Below, piece after piece: positions 36,389 to 47,836 of a stretch of DNA of 64,000 nt; positions within the stretch are counted from its first letter, which is position 1; each line of letters starts with the position of its first letter. The stretch covers positions 62,001-126,000 of the forward strand of contig CALYLX010000077.1 in NCBI GenBank assembly GCA_944990035.1, in the 5' to 3' direction. This DNA comes from Clitopilus passeckerianus. Taxonomy: Eukaryota > Basidiomycota > Agaricomycetes > Agaricales > Entolomataceae. The notes beneath the pieces are model-generated. The model saw nothing but the letters and a program-made list of their open reading frames with translations. It had not been told where the DNA came from and ran no database searches. A program made the translations under genes and the position numbers.

Positions 36389-37442
36389 ATGAATACTCAA
36401 TCTCAAGACCGCGTCGAGCTCTTCGTCGTTGGCTCGGACTCCAGCGTCATGCACAAGACCTTCGACGGTACCCCCAACGAGAAGAAGTGGGAGAACCTCG
36501 GCGGCCAGTCCATCTACGAGCCCACCTACATCTCCCGCGAGAACAACATTCTCAACGTCTTCACCCTCAACTTCAAGCGCGAACTCATGCACAAGTGCTT
36601 CGACGGTCGTCGCTGGCAGGACTGGGAGAACCTCGGTGGAACCTTCGCTGAGCGCCCCTCCGTAGCCTCCTGTGGCCGCGATCGCCTCGACGTCTTCATC
36701 GTCGGCAAGGAGGGCAACCTCTACTGCAAGCGCATGGAGGGCAACTCCTTCAGCAAGGAGTTCGAGAACCTGGGCGGTCGGTTCATCGCACCCGTCGCTG
36801 TTGTTTCTCGCGAGAGGGACCGCATTGACTTATTCGGAACGACCCCTGACCGCAAGATTCATCACAAGAGCCTCGAGGGCAAGGAGGCTCGCGGAGACTG
36901 GCAGAACTTGGGAGGCACTTGCTACGGTATTCCTAGGGCCGTTTCCATCGACTCCAGGCGTATCGATCTCTTCACCATCGGTGACGACTCCCAGCTCTAC
37001 GTCCTCACTTGCGAGAACAACAAGTTCAGCGAGAAATGGGAGTCTCTCGGAGGCGTCATTCACATGCTTCCCGAGGTGGTTAGCTTGAAGAAGGGCCGCG
37101 TGGATGTCTTCGCCATTGGTTCGTTTCTCTCTGCTCTACTATAGACCAACGACATTGACATCTTCGTTATTAGGTACGGACCATGCCATTTATCACAAGT
37201 ACCTCGAGAACAACGAGTGGAAACCTTCCAAGAAGGAGTACGAGTTCATGGGGGGCACCACCACCGACACCCTCACGGCGCTCACCACCCAAGAGAAGCG
37301 CATCGACTTGCTCCACGTCGGTACTGACAGTGTCTGCTACCTCAAGTCTTACGACGCCAACAGTGGGAAATGGATGCCTAACCTCACTGGTTACAAGAGT
37401 TTGGGAGGAATGTGCCTCAGCCCTATCGCCGCGTCTGACTGA
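36389..37442 (+). CDS. PLL-like seven-bladed beta-propeller lectin
   Basis: Two coding exons, 36389-37118 and 37174-37442 (55-nt intron), give 332 residues. Seven repeats of about 45 residues each end in an aromatic-x-x-(Leu/Met)-Gly-Gly motif: KKWENLGG, QDWENLGG, KEFENLGG, GDWQNLGG, EKWESLGG, KEYEFMGG and TGYKSLGG. Each next repeat contains a D-h-F or D-L-h strand (RVELFVVGSD, RLDVFIVGKE, RIDLFGTTPD and so on). This is the pattern of PLL-type lectins, seven-bladed propellers that bind fucosylated or O-methylated glycans. There is no signal peptide, as is usual for cytosolic fungal defence lectins, where glycan binding harms grazers. Codon use is strongly C-ending, unlike the neighbouring genes, which suggests high expression. 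The role is inferred; the fold is well supported by the repeats. Confidence 0.75.
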
Positions 37443-37638
37443 GTGGCGTGCTTCGGTCGTCCCATTCAAACATCGAACAAGTTTGACAAAAAATCCTGAT
37501 TTACTATCTCTTTGTACGACTATTAGCACAGGTTGCAATGTATCCTGACAAAAATGTGATCCCAATACTATTGACCTACAGTTTGAACGCTGTACAAACG
37601 TATCCCAGTAAGACATTGACACATAGCGGCGCCAGTGA

Positions 37639-39276
37639 TTAGCTAGGATCTTCTGACTCAGAATCGGTTAAAAGGTCAGAAAATGCTACCCTCTGGGATA
37701 ACTTGATAACAGGCCGCTCATTCTCAGGTACAGAAGCTATCACCGCCTTCACCTGGCCAACAACATTGTAACTTCTACCCAAGCCCACAACAGTAACGTG
37801 GCCCGCCAGCAACTGCAGCGGAGAGAACGATGGTGGGAGGTTTGCCTTGAGCCTTGAAGCGACCATATGTGCCACGGCGCGAGGTGATACATTGAACGAG
37901 TTGTTGTCGTTGGCGTATATGTGTAGGTTAGCCAGATTGGGAAGAACATTACCACTCGAGCCTTCTTGTTTAACGGTCAAGGCCCCAATGAGCAGCGAAG
38001 CGCCATCGGATAGATGCATAGTAAGGCTACGGAGGAGCGGTGTGTGGGTAAAAATGTCGCATATCTGTGGCGTAATTTGGCCTTTGAACAGGAATGATTG
38101 AAGATGAGTGACTTGTGCATGAAAATGACTCCAGTTCAATGTAATTTCCGGAAGGTATCCCGAATAGAAAGAGAGGTCTAACTCGGTTATATTTGAAAAG
38201 TCGATCCGGCGCAGTAGACCAGGATTATACGAAGTAGGTAGAGCGAGTTGGAGTCGTTGAAGGTAGGGAAGTGATACTTGTGGGACATGCAAAGGTACCC
38301 CTGGGTTCTCCAGTGCCCACCAATGGTCTGCCTTGATGTCGGTATTGAATCCTCCATCTCGAAGAGAGAGGCACTTCGAGAGGAAAGATGAGAGGATATA
38401 AGGGTGAATTCCCTCAAGGACTACGTGTGTGAGCTGATCCCACGGGAATCCCAGTTGAGCGACCGTCCATCTATACGGGTGTGTGCGATCGACCTTGACG
38501 GTAAGGCTGCGAAGGGATTTTGCATGTTCTAGCAGTGGAATAGGATTGTCTCCAAAAATTCCGGTGTATTCACATCCAGCTACGTAGATGTTCAAGGCCG
38601 CTAGCTCATCGAGATTTATCCCTAGAAGTGAGCGGAGGAAAGGAAGGTTCCGTCCATATGGAGCTCTAGGGCTTTGATACGCGATGCAAAGGGCGAGATG
38701 TCGAACAGGATGGACTCCGAGAAGCCGGCGCCCTGGTATGAATTAAGGAAATTCCCCTTGATACGCAAAGTCAATGAATGCCCTGCTCGCGCAAGATATT
38801 CATTAACATATTTGGGTGTACGGTCTCCTATTCTAGCCACGCAGATTGTTGACCAGAGCTCGGGGGTGGTTAGGGCGATTCCGCGCCAGAATCCGCAAAC
38901 ATGGCTGATTGACATCGGGGGGCAGTTCTTTGATGGGGGAGTGTACCCATAATGTGGATCATGCATAAGAAGATTTCGCGAACAAGATCATAGGGAATCC
39001 TCCGGATCGGGGAGAGTGCCTTATCACAAGCGTCCAGCAGAGTCTGGAGGCCCGATTGAGTCGACTGGGTATTTGATGCTGGGGTATCTTCAACAGTCGT
39101 AGCCATGTTCTGACGAATGGCGGTGCGGAACCTCTCGATCTCTCTAACTTCGCTCTCATCGAGAGGATCATTGTTCTTGGTGAGGGCATCCAAGAGCTTT
39201 ACCACGCCGCGGAAGGAGTGATGTCAGGCAAATGACCATGGATCTCACTGGACTCTCGTACCGCATCTTCGCTCAT
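37639..39276 (-). pseudogene. F-box/LRR-like protein with two single-base frame breaks
   Basis: Start ATG at 39276 (MSEDA), a 65-nt intron (39261-39197) and then LLDALTKNNDPLDESEVREIERF, matching the N-terminus of the 44744 gene. The F-box reads ALSPIRRIPYDLVREIFL and then ISHVCGFWRGIALTTPELWSTI, but the frame shifts between them near 38967 (one base missing). A second missing base near 38640, at an AA in GGAACC, separates LELHMDG from NLPFLRSLLGINLDELAALN. Beyond this the LRR-like frame is open to the stop at 37639 (ending TDSESEDPS). No splice sites fit either break. Pseudogene or sequencing error. Confidence 0.65.
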
Positions 39277-39539
39277 CAGATTGTTATGTTCTAGTGCAAC
39301 GTGAGGGAAAGTGGCGAAGCCCAAGATCAGGTGGGTTTGATCAGAAGGTGCGCTCAGCGCCTATCGGGCGCTTACCAGCCTTTGGCTAGTGCTCGCCACA
39401 CGCTCAGAGTTCATTCGTCAATAGGCAATGATTTCGCAGATGTGGGTTTCTCCGCTAACGAGTTATTATTAACCAAAGTCTTGCACTATTTCACATGCGA
39501 TATATTTACAGCGTTCAACCAGATGTGAGGCATGTTACT

Positions 39540-40990
39540 TCAATTGGGCCGCCCTCTGCCGTCCGGCGAACTTTTTCTAATAAATCCTCCTGCGACCATC
39601 CCGTCCAGATACAAAATTTTGAGTGGAGAAATATTTTGTGATTCGTTTTTGCTGAGCCTTGAAGCAAGCATGCGTATTAGCTTGTCGTGGGACGCATCAA
39701 GCCCAACTCTGGAATCAACATGACGGAGAACGAGCTGAGTGAGCTTCGGCAGGATGTTGTCTTCCGGGTGATCAAAGCTCGGTGTCAATGCATCTAGAAT
39801 GTTGTCGATCTTGCAATTAGTGGTCACTACCAGCCTTTTGAGCTCTGGTGTATGTTACAAAACTTCGAGTAACTTGTCCGTTGGGTGACTGAAACCGAGT
39901 TCCTTGAGGTTGCGAAGCGATCTGTAAAAGTCGTCAGGGTGAGGCCACTGTCGCGGATGCTCCACATATGTAATCTCGTCGGGTTGTTTTAAGACCAAAT
40001 CACGTAGATTTGGTAGAAACAGCCCGTAAAACATTGCTGGGTTCAGATCGTCCAGGACGGTTAGGTGGATCAGCTGCGACCACGGAAACATAAACCTTGC
40101 TTCGTCAAGACCCCGGGCGAACGGGAAGTCCAATTCCAGGTGGAGCATGTCGAGGTTAAGAGCGTGACCCAATGGCTCGAGAACATCTGGTGGTGGCGGG
40201 GGGATACGATACTCGTATCGGTCGTCAACTTTTTTTGAAACACGGCCACAAAAGGAGGATGAGCAACTCCAACAGCTGAAACTGGGGATCCGTGAGGAAT
40301 TGCTTGCAGATCCGCCGCGATGGCGTGACGGAAAGGCTGAGAGTTTGGACTCGAGGAGCGATGTCGTTGAAGTCAAAGCCAAGCCAATGACCTCGGAGGT
40401 ATTCGATGTGCAGGGTTAGTGGCAGGCTGCTTCCCGCTCTACTGAGCCACTTCTCCCCGTAATCACTTGTAATTGCGTCCTTGTTCATAACGACCGATAG
40501 CGTTGACCATAGCTCGGAAGTTCCAATGGCGAGTTGACGCCAAGACGAACAGACGTGCGAGACCGATATGGGTGCCTCTGCTCGATCCGGTCGATAATAC
40601 TTCGTCAACCGGCCTGTTGCCACTGGAACCGCAAGTACGAAAATCATCCGGAAAATTTATCGAAGAATGCGACGGATTGGTGCAAGAGCACAAGAGCATG
40701 CTCCCAGGAGGTCTTCGGTCTTCCGACGCTCGTGCTCAAGATGGGGTTGGCGATGCCATAGTTGGATTGCTTTGTCCCCCAAAATTCTCCAGAAGTCTTC
40801 GAGGATGACGCGCAACACCGATTGGTGGTAAATTGCATGCTGAAAAGCGATGAAGAGTGGCTTCCACGGAAGCCGTCGAGGAATCAGGCATGGTAGCCCA
40901 CGATGTGGTCTACAAGAGGGGGGTGCGAAGAGGTGAAAAATGATTGCGGGCCGCACATCAGTGCAACGATCAATAGCCATTACGCTTGCG
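39540..40990 (-). pseudogene. F-box/LRR-like pseudogene with two nonsense codons
   Basis: Aligns along its length with the neighbouring F-box paralogs but carries TAA at 40659-40657 inside the F-box (ALAPIRRILR-stop-IFRMIFVL, where the paralog has PIRRIPYDLVREIF). A frame break lies in a seven-T run near 40230 (FKK against VDDRYEY). A second TAA sits at 39857-39855 (LLEVL-stop-HTPELKRLVV), where paralogs have a coding residue before the shared TP or IP. Reading continues in the same frame after each nonsense codon. The N-terminal start is not identifiable. Confidence 0.75.
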
Positions 40991-41137
40991 AAGCAGCAAC
41001 AAGAACGTAAAGGTGTTCTCAATCGGAATGTAGTAGGTGAAGGTCATTGAAGGAAGAACGTAGTGATTGTCAGATTTGCCAGACATATTAATAATCTAGC
41101 CGTAATCCCCCCTATTGGGTCTGCCAAATATCATCCA

Positions 41138-42616
41138 TCAAAATTCGTCGTCTTGAGCCTGAGACGACTGGATGATACAGGCCGGATGTTCACCCAATGC
41201 CTGCTGGAGCTCCTCCAGAAGCTTTCGTTGGCGTTTGGGTGCGTCGGCCCTGAACTCTTCCAAACGCGAATATGAGGCCGGTACATTCACCAATCTCGAC
41301 TTGACCATCGGAATGACATACTCGGCCGAGGCCTTAATCCGAACGAATCCATCAAGATGAAAGGTCGCAAGTCGTGGTAGGATGTTGTGCCCGAGATTGT
41401 TGGGTTCAAGGGTCATGGCAGCCAGAACTTGGTCAATGTTATGGTGAGTCTTGATTGTCAAGTCACGAAGAAGGGGTATGTTGCGTAGGAGTAGAGGTAG
41501 GTCATGGGGGGGATGCGTGAAGGTGAGAGATTGAAGGTTTTGGACTTGGGCAAAGAAGTGGTCGGGTTGTGTCCAGCGACACGGTTCCTCCGGATACGAT
41601 GGTTCATCTGTTTCCTCCAACATAAACGAAGTGAGGTTAGGAAAACTGACACGGCCGAACATGTCTGGGTTGAAGTTGTCGTCATCGGTGATGATCGAAA
41701 GGGTAATAAGGTCGCTGAGGACTGCAGGAGTGAGCGAAACACGATGGTCGATGTCGACCCGGGCGTAATTCAGTATCCTGAAGTGCCCATGCTGCAGGTT
41801 CTTGCAGAGGGAAAGGAGGGATGGAAGGAGTCCGACAAAGAGATAGTTGATTCGGAGGTGGGTAAGCCGAGCCCAGGGGAACAACGAGCTCATGCTTCTA
41901 TGGTGATGCTCGAACCCATACGAATGAAAGTCCAGCCTCAACTTCTTAAGGCGTGGTGCCCATCCGAGCGGTTGTAGACTGGTTTCTGTTGGTCGAATAT
42001 CGGGATAACCGCAGACCATCACGGTCAGGTCCTGCAGAGAACCGTAGCGCGGCTTTGAGAGTAGAGCCTGCGTGTGTCTCTTCAACGCTGGGACAGTGAG
42101 TTCGAGTTGCTTGACATGAGGGGAGACGTTGGTGATATCGAAAATGTCGTCAGGAGTGGCTTCGTAACGGAGCTCGATTCCGTTGCCTCGGACAGCCCTT
42201 CCCAGCCAGAGTTGAGGCATGTCATGACTCTGCCAGCCGGCGAAGGCAAGCTTGCACCATAGTTCAGGCGTATCCAGCGCCGTGGAGCGCCAGGAGAAGC
42301 AAACACCAGAGACTGTCAAAGGTGGTGCCTTCGGGTTGGCTGGGGACGGGCCGGCGTTGTCAGGAAGACACAGCACAAAAATGTGCTGGAGAATTTCCTA
42401 AGGAACTTTTCGGATGGGTGCAAGGATGCTGCTGTAAACCCCCACAAGGTCTTCACATCTCTTGAGTTCGGCATTCTGCTGGGGATCCCCGTTGGCGGCT
42501 CGGAGCCTGGAGAGCTTTCCAGTGAGCTCGCCATGGGTATTGGTTATAGATTTGTGTTCCGGGCCCTCTGGACAGACTCCTGTCCGCAAGAGAGTCGAGA
42601 TCGTCTCTTCTGTCAT
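41138..42616 (-). pseudogene. F-box/LRR-like gene with a single TAG inside the F-box
   Basis: Starts MTEETISTLLRTGVCPEG at 42616. The frame runs APIRKVP-stop-EILQHIFVLCLPDNAG, with TAG at 42400-42398, then continues open for over 400 codons to 41138: VSGVCFSWRSTALDTPELWCKL, SLFPWARLTHLRI, FAQVQNLQSLTFTHPP and the C-terminal LLEELQQALGEHP. The paralog at 44744 has Gln at the stop position (KLPQDILQNI), so one C-to-T change (CAG to TAG) explains it. No splice donor nearby removes the stop. Nonsense allele, read-through gene, or a downstream start giving an F-box-truncated protein are the options. Confidence 0.75.
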
Positions 42617-43254
42617 CCTGGGGTGGTTAATTTGGTCTGATAGCACAGAATGTTAGCTGCGCCTGATATCGGAGCAAAAAGAAACTCACCCTGCGTCTTT
42701 CTGAAAATTGTGGGTATATGTATTTCTGCCAATGCTTGTAACAGAGGGGGGCTGTTCAACGTTCAGCATCAAGGCTGTAACATTTTGACCAGGGTAAAAG
42801 ATCCATGGTGGTGGCTGGTCGTCGTCGTCGTCGTTGAGGAAGAGACAGAGCAGTGACAATCACGGCTCGACTTGACCGCAACTGGCAACATGATTTCACT
42901 GTCCAATTTCTTCCCACAGCCATCCGATTTGCCATTCCACGATTAGAAGACGACAGTGTTGTAGAGTAATTGATTCTTGGTCTAAGCCCGGGAATCCAGA
43001 TACTCGAACCTCTTCGATGATAATATTATTAACTGGAGCACAGATTTAGCAACGACAGAACTAATTTAATTATAGATGTACGGGGCTGCTAAAGATATTG
43101 AATGTGCAATACAGTGCAAGTACGACGAAAAGGAAATGAAAACTAGGGAATGGCCATGTCGACAAGTATGACTCTGATAACATAGAATACGCGGGACCAT
43201 TCCAGATTATGTTGGAGGGTCAACCTGGCTCGACTTGGTCTCGACCAAGGCCAA

Positions 43255-44744
43255 TCAATATCCGATAGTCCAACCCGGATGCCCGCCTAACGCCTGCTGA
43301 AGCTCTTCGAGCAGGTCCGCCTGAGTGTCAGGTACATCAACCGACAAGTCCTTCAAAGGGGAATACCCAGCGGGCACGCTCCTCTCCATCCTTGAAGTAG
43401 CCATCTGAATGATGCATCTCGCAGACGCTCGAATCTCCGATTCATCGTATACATCGATCGCGAACTTGGTGAGCTGTGGGAGAATAGAACACTGGCTGCT
43501 GTTGCCAGTCGGGCGAAGAGTCATGGCACTCAGCACATGATCGATGTCGTAATGGGTCATGAGCGTAAGGTCTCGGAGGAATGGGGTATTCTGTAGAAAG
43601 GGTACGAGATTGTTGGGAGGATGGATAAAGGTCATAACCTGGAGATTCTGGACTTGCGAGAAGAAATGACTCGGAGTCACCCAGAGACGCTGCTTGTTTC
43701 TCTTGAAATAGTATGACCATTCGTCAAATTCTTCGAGTGAGAGCGAGGTGAGCTTCGGGAGCTTGAACTCACAGAGTAGACCGGGGTCGAAAGTGTCTTC
43801 AAGAAGAATGATAGAGAGTGTGGTCAAGTGATCGAGTGTTGTTTCCTTGGATGTGGCAGGTCGAGGGCCGTTACGGAAGGTACCACAGATCTGGAATTTG
43901 CCATCTTGAAGATTGTGGCAGAGCGAAGGAGAGATGGGAACACTTTGATGTTAACACTGTCAATGTCGAGGTGGGTCAGTTGGGCCCATGGAAACAACGA
44001 GGTCATTTCTTCGAGGGGACGATTGAATGCGAAGCCAACGAATTCCAATTTCAACTGTCGGAGGGACGGCGCTCGACCGAGCGGTTCCAATATATCTCTG
44101 GCCTTCCAGCGAGTGTCGCTGTGGTAGCCTTGGACGATTAACGTGAGGGAGTGAAGGGAATCGTAGTAAAGCTTGGCCAGCAAAGCCTGCGCATGACGCT
44201 TTGATGCTAAAATGTCAAGTTGGAACTCCCTGATGCAGGGAGAGGCGCTACTGATGTCGAAAATGTCATCGGTGTCATAAAGTTTATACTGGACCTGCAT
44301 TCTGTTGGACCGGGCAGCGTTGTCGAGCCAGAGTTGAACCAAGTTATGGTTGTCCCCGGACTCAAAGCCAAAAGGAGTCCATAGTTCTGGGGTTCCCGAT
44401 GCAACACTTCGCCAGAAGGAGCAGATGTGCAATAAGGTGATCTGAGGAAGGGGCTCCTCAAGCGAAAAAGGCTCGTCGGGGGTGAAAGGAAGGCAGGACA
44501 CAAGTATGTTCTGCAAAATGTCCTGGGGTAGTTTTCGAACCGGGGATAGGATGCTGCCGGACGCCTTGACGAGCTTTTGGAGTTTAGGGACTTCACGACT
44601 CTGGAGAGAATCCCCCCGAGCGATGAGATCGATGAGATGTGAAACTCTTTTCGTGAGGTTGTGAGAAAGATTTGCTATTTCCTGGCGCTGGTTGGCATCT
44701 GGATATATGCCAGCTCGCAAAATCATCCATATTACTTCTTCCAT
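43255..44744 (-). CDS. F-box/LRR-like protein with one frame break
   Basis: Begins MEEVIWMILRAGIYPDANQRQEI. The F-box is complete: ILSPVRKLPQDILQNILVSCLPF followed by LLHICSFWRSVASGTPELWTPF. LRR-like repeats follow to LFPWAQLTHLDI and KVFPSLL. There the frame shifts near 43928: one extra T would continue SLCHNLQDGKFQI, matching SLCKNLQHGHF of the 42616 gene. The second frame is open to the stop at 43255 with the family ending LLEELQQALGGHPGW. It looks like a close paralog of the 41138-42616 gene, damaged by one base or by an assembly error. SCF adaptor role inferred. Confidence 0.7.
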
Positions 44745-45331
44745 GCCTTGTGAAGAGTCCTTGTCAGGATTGTCGTGAGGATGCCTATTCTATGGTCAGT
44801 ACTCGTTTGGATAGGCAAGGTGAACGATCCTCACTAAGATGTACAAATTAAACCGTGGACAACACGCGTGATATGTTTGCCAAACAAACTCATCGGGCGA
44901 AATTTTCATCCTGGACCGTGAAGTTGGGCCGTGAAGCTTTGAAGCCTTGAAGGCTAGGGTTTGGAAGTATCTCAACGTCCGGGACGATGCTTTCGGCAAG
45001 CGGATATGTCGGGCCCGGCTAACCGGCTGCAATTGATTTTGATCCGTGATTCTCCCAAAAGGGATAGCGATCAGCCATTCAAAACAAGCATTGTTGCTTC
45101 CAAGAGCTGTAGATGCTCATTACAGAGTTGGAGTGCTACGTCTTGTTCAGAGCGTAGAATTTCATGTTAAATTGTTCTGCTATACCGTTGTAAGAATGCA
45201 TGATCGTACATTACATTTGCAAAGAATGGTGCGGTTCGGAAAAAGTTGTCTTCAAGCTTGGAACGGTCATCAAAATGTGCTAGATTGACGACAATGAACA
45301 ACACTGCCGTCAACAAGACAGGAGGATATGT

Positions 45332-46936
45332 TCAAGTAATAGAAAGAATCTTATCCTTTACAGAGCGTGTGGATGACAATGACTTGGTAGACGAATTGCT
45401 CGAACCAGAGCCAAGGTTTCCCAGATCACGAGCAACAACAGCCGTCAGAGGTTCCCCACCCATGAAGACTTCCCGTAAGTCGTGACGCATAATCAAGGTA
45501 TCCATCATGGCCTGTAATTGAGAACGCTTGAGAAAGAGAACAAAGGGTAGGGTTCTGCTGAAACTTACGTTTGTGTAAATACGCCCGAGCGGGACAGCGA
45601 ACGCTGCAGCGAGGAGCCCCGTATAGTTCCAGGTGATCGCTAGCAAATGGGCGTGATTGACTAGAATATTAATAGATAGGTTTATGTATACGTACTTAGC
45701 GTAAAGGAAGCGCAACATGAAAATAGGGCCGCAAAAGCACCGGTTTGAATAGTTTTGCGGGTAAGCCTGGTTAAAAGCTGGTCTGATCTTGTTTCTCCTG
45801 TGCGAAAGCCGTAGAACTCCCAAGCGAGAGAAACTGTGTGCGGCCATCCATGATTAGATACGAAGGAGCGACGTAGATAAGAGACCTACCCGAGATGATG
45901 ACGTCTGCGGTGCTTTGCAGGGTAAACCAAACTACATAGATGTGCCGTAGGCGTTGGACGTCCGTCCACCTGTGAAAGTGTAGCGTGACTAAGGGATATA
46001 CCGGCTGAATATCGATCCTCACGTCTTGGTATCGTGAAAGAATGGTCTAAACCTCGGTGAGGACGCCATTCTGAGGGAAAAGTATCATTACAAACCTTCC
46101 TCCGGCCACTAATCCTGCAACGAAACTTGAAAGGATCAGAGCCAGGAGCATTCGGCGGAGTTTCCGCCTCCTGTTCAATCTGAAAAGCCTGAAGAGAACG
46201 TCAAGATTATCCCGAAAAGAGGTCCGGTAAAAATGTACCGATGCGCCAAGAAGTTCTGAGTAAGTGCCGCGGAGATAGATTCAAAGAAAGGGTTGACGAG
46301 TAAGGCCCATACAGGGTCTGTAGATGAACAGACAGAGGTTAGCCTTGGGAGTATTCTTCACGGGTCGTGGCAATCATACCGGCAGCGGCTGCTGGATTGT
46401 TGTAGTTTTCGATACTGGAGAGGTGGCGTCGACTGGGGAGCAAATTGATGGGGGAGCGAACCACTTACAGGTAATACCAAGGAACGTAGAAAAGTCTGGC
46501 CACAGTTTATAATGTATGAAACCTGAAAATAGTTATAAGAACTCACATTGCTGAATGAATGATATCCACAATTAAGAGAATGCGGACAGTAGTTCTGAAA
46601 ATTCAGTAAGTTTCGACGAGACCAGTAGGCAAAATGGTAAGGGGCCAACTTTATCCACAGAGGATCTTGGAAGCCTGTTTTGGGAGTCATATATTGAATG
46701 TCCATATATGTAAAGACGGCGTACCCGTGGAGAAGTAGGACTTATACTGGTGTACGACGATTCCGAAAAGATAGGTGTTGACTGCCCTACTTGAGAAGTT
46801 TGTCGTCGACGAACACAAAACTGCACCTACATGAAGTTCCCGCCAAAAGAGAGCCTGGGGCTTGTTAGCTAAAGACGTTTCGTGCAGAGCCAACCTCACC
46901 TAATGTCCACCCAAATTGTCTGGTACCATCTCCCAT
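45332..46936 (-). CDS. DUF6534 multi-pass membrane protein (G1)
   Basis: Starts MGDGTRQFGWTL at 46936 with a GTGAGG donor. Following exons read AVNTYLFGIVVHQYKSYFSTG, a TM segment near 46510, a helix block with a following cytosolic stretch near 45780 and a final exon ALMDTLIMRHDLREVFMGGEP then LTAVVARDLGNLG, stop at 45332. This is the family plan of about seven helices with many short exons; the phase-1 split after the first exon is shared with G2-G4. The C-terminal R-E-V-F-x5-L-T-x-V-A-R-D-L motif recurs in G2 and G3. Function unknown; plasma membrane inferred. Confidence 0.68.
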
Positions 46937-47836
46937 CGAAGATGGTGGGTGGGTGTTGGTTATGGTGTGAGAGAGGAGGGAAGAACGACGAGTGACGCCC
47001 ACAAACTTGTTGGTTTATGTCAGACCCCATCCGCCAGTATTTCACAGTGACACCTCAGATTTGCATTTCGTCAGGCCTAGGAAATTTCATTAACCCTGAT
47101 CAGACTTGGCTTTAGAGGCGTTGGCACTCTGATGGAGTTAGGCTAGGGCAGTTGTCCGGCGGAGGTATATCCTGCACTGTATGTGAAAGGCACGATGCAT
47201 CGATGATGCCCAAGCATCTGGGTGTCAAAGTTGCATAAAACGCTGAGGTAAGAAGGAAATTGGACCACTGGGAAGACGAGGTTGCAGTCAACGCCTGGTA
47301 CGCGCTTGTGGTGTCGACCAAGGTGCAGCGTGAGATGTTGCTATTTTCGGTCGCCGGTATTCTAAATTTCAAGCGGCCAAACTATTATGCTCGTGATCAA
47401 CGCCATAACGGATAGAAAATTACCTTGGGAAGTGCGGCCTCAGTCTCTAGTATCGCGATTTACAACGATCGGAGAACGAAAGTATTCTGACGAGTTCGTG
47501 GTCTAAGCCCACCAAGTTCAGATCCTCGACCGTAACAGGTGAAATCAAACGATGATACGAGTGTAACATTGACAGAGCAAATTGACTCCAAAGATGCCCA
47601 CCTGGGCAAATATATACGTACAAAGCTGGAAAGATATACAAGGTTCCATACAAAGTGTGACGAAAACGAAAGGCTGAATTCAGAATGGCTATGGCTTCAG
47701 TCGTTTCTTGATTGTGACTCTTCGGAGGGGCAAGTGGCCAAGGACAATTAAAATCCGATGATCGGTGAGTAACCAATCGACACGTCCTTGAAGTAGCCAT
47801 TCGTACGCTGCATACCGCAACAACCCCTTTCGCACT
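46937..47836. other. Intergenic stretch, nothing recognised
   Basis: Short frames (for example 47112-47372 and 47447-47800, minus strand) show no clear domain. The stretch lies between the G1 start and the 3' end of the 49333 F-box gene. Confidence 0.45.

Noticed and set aside
42398..42400. Programmed read-through or selenocysteine-type decoding at the in-frame TAG
   Set aside because: TAG is not a selenocysteine codon, no stem-loop is evident, and neighbouring paralogs carry a normal sense codon; a nonsense mutation is simpler.
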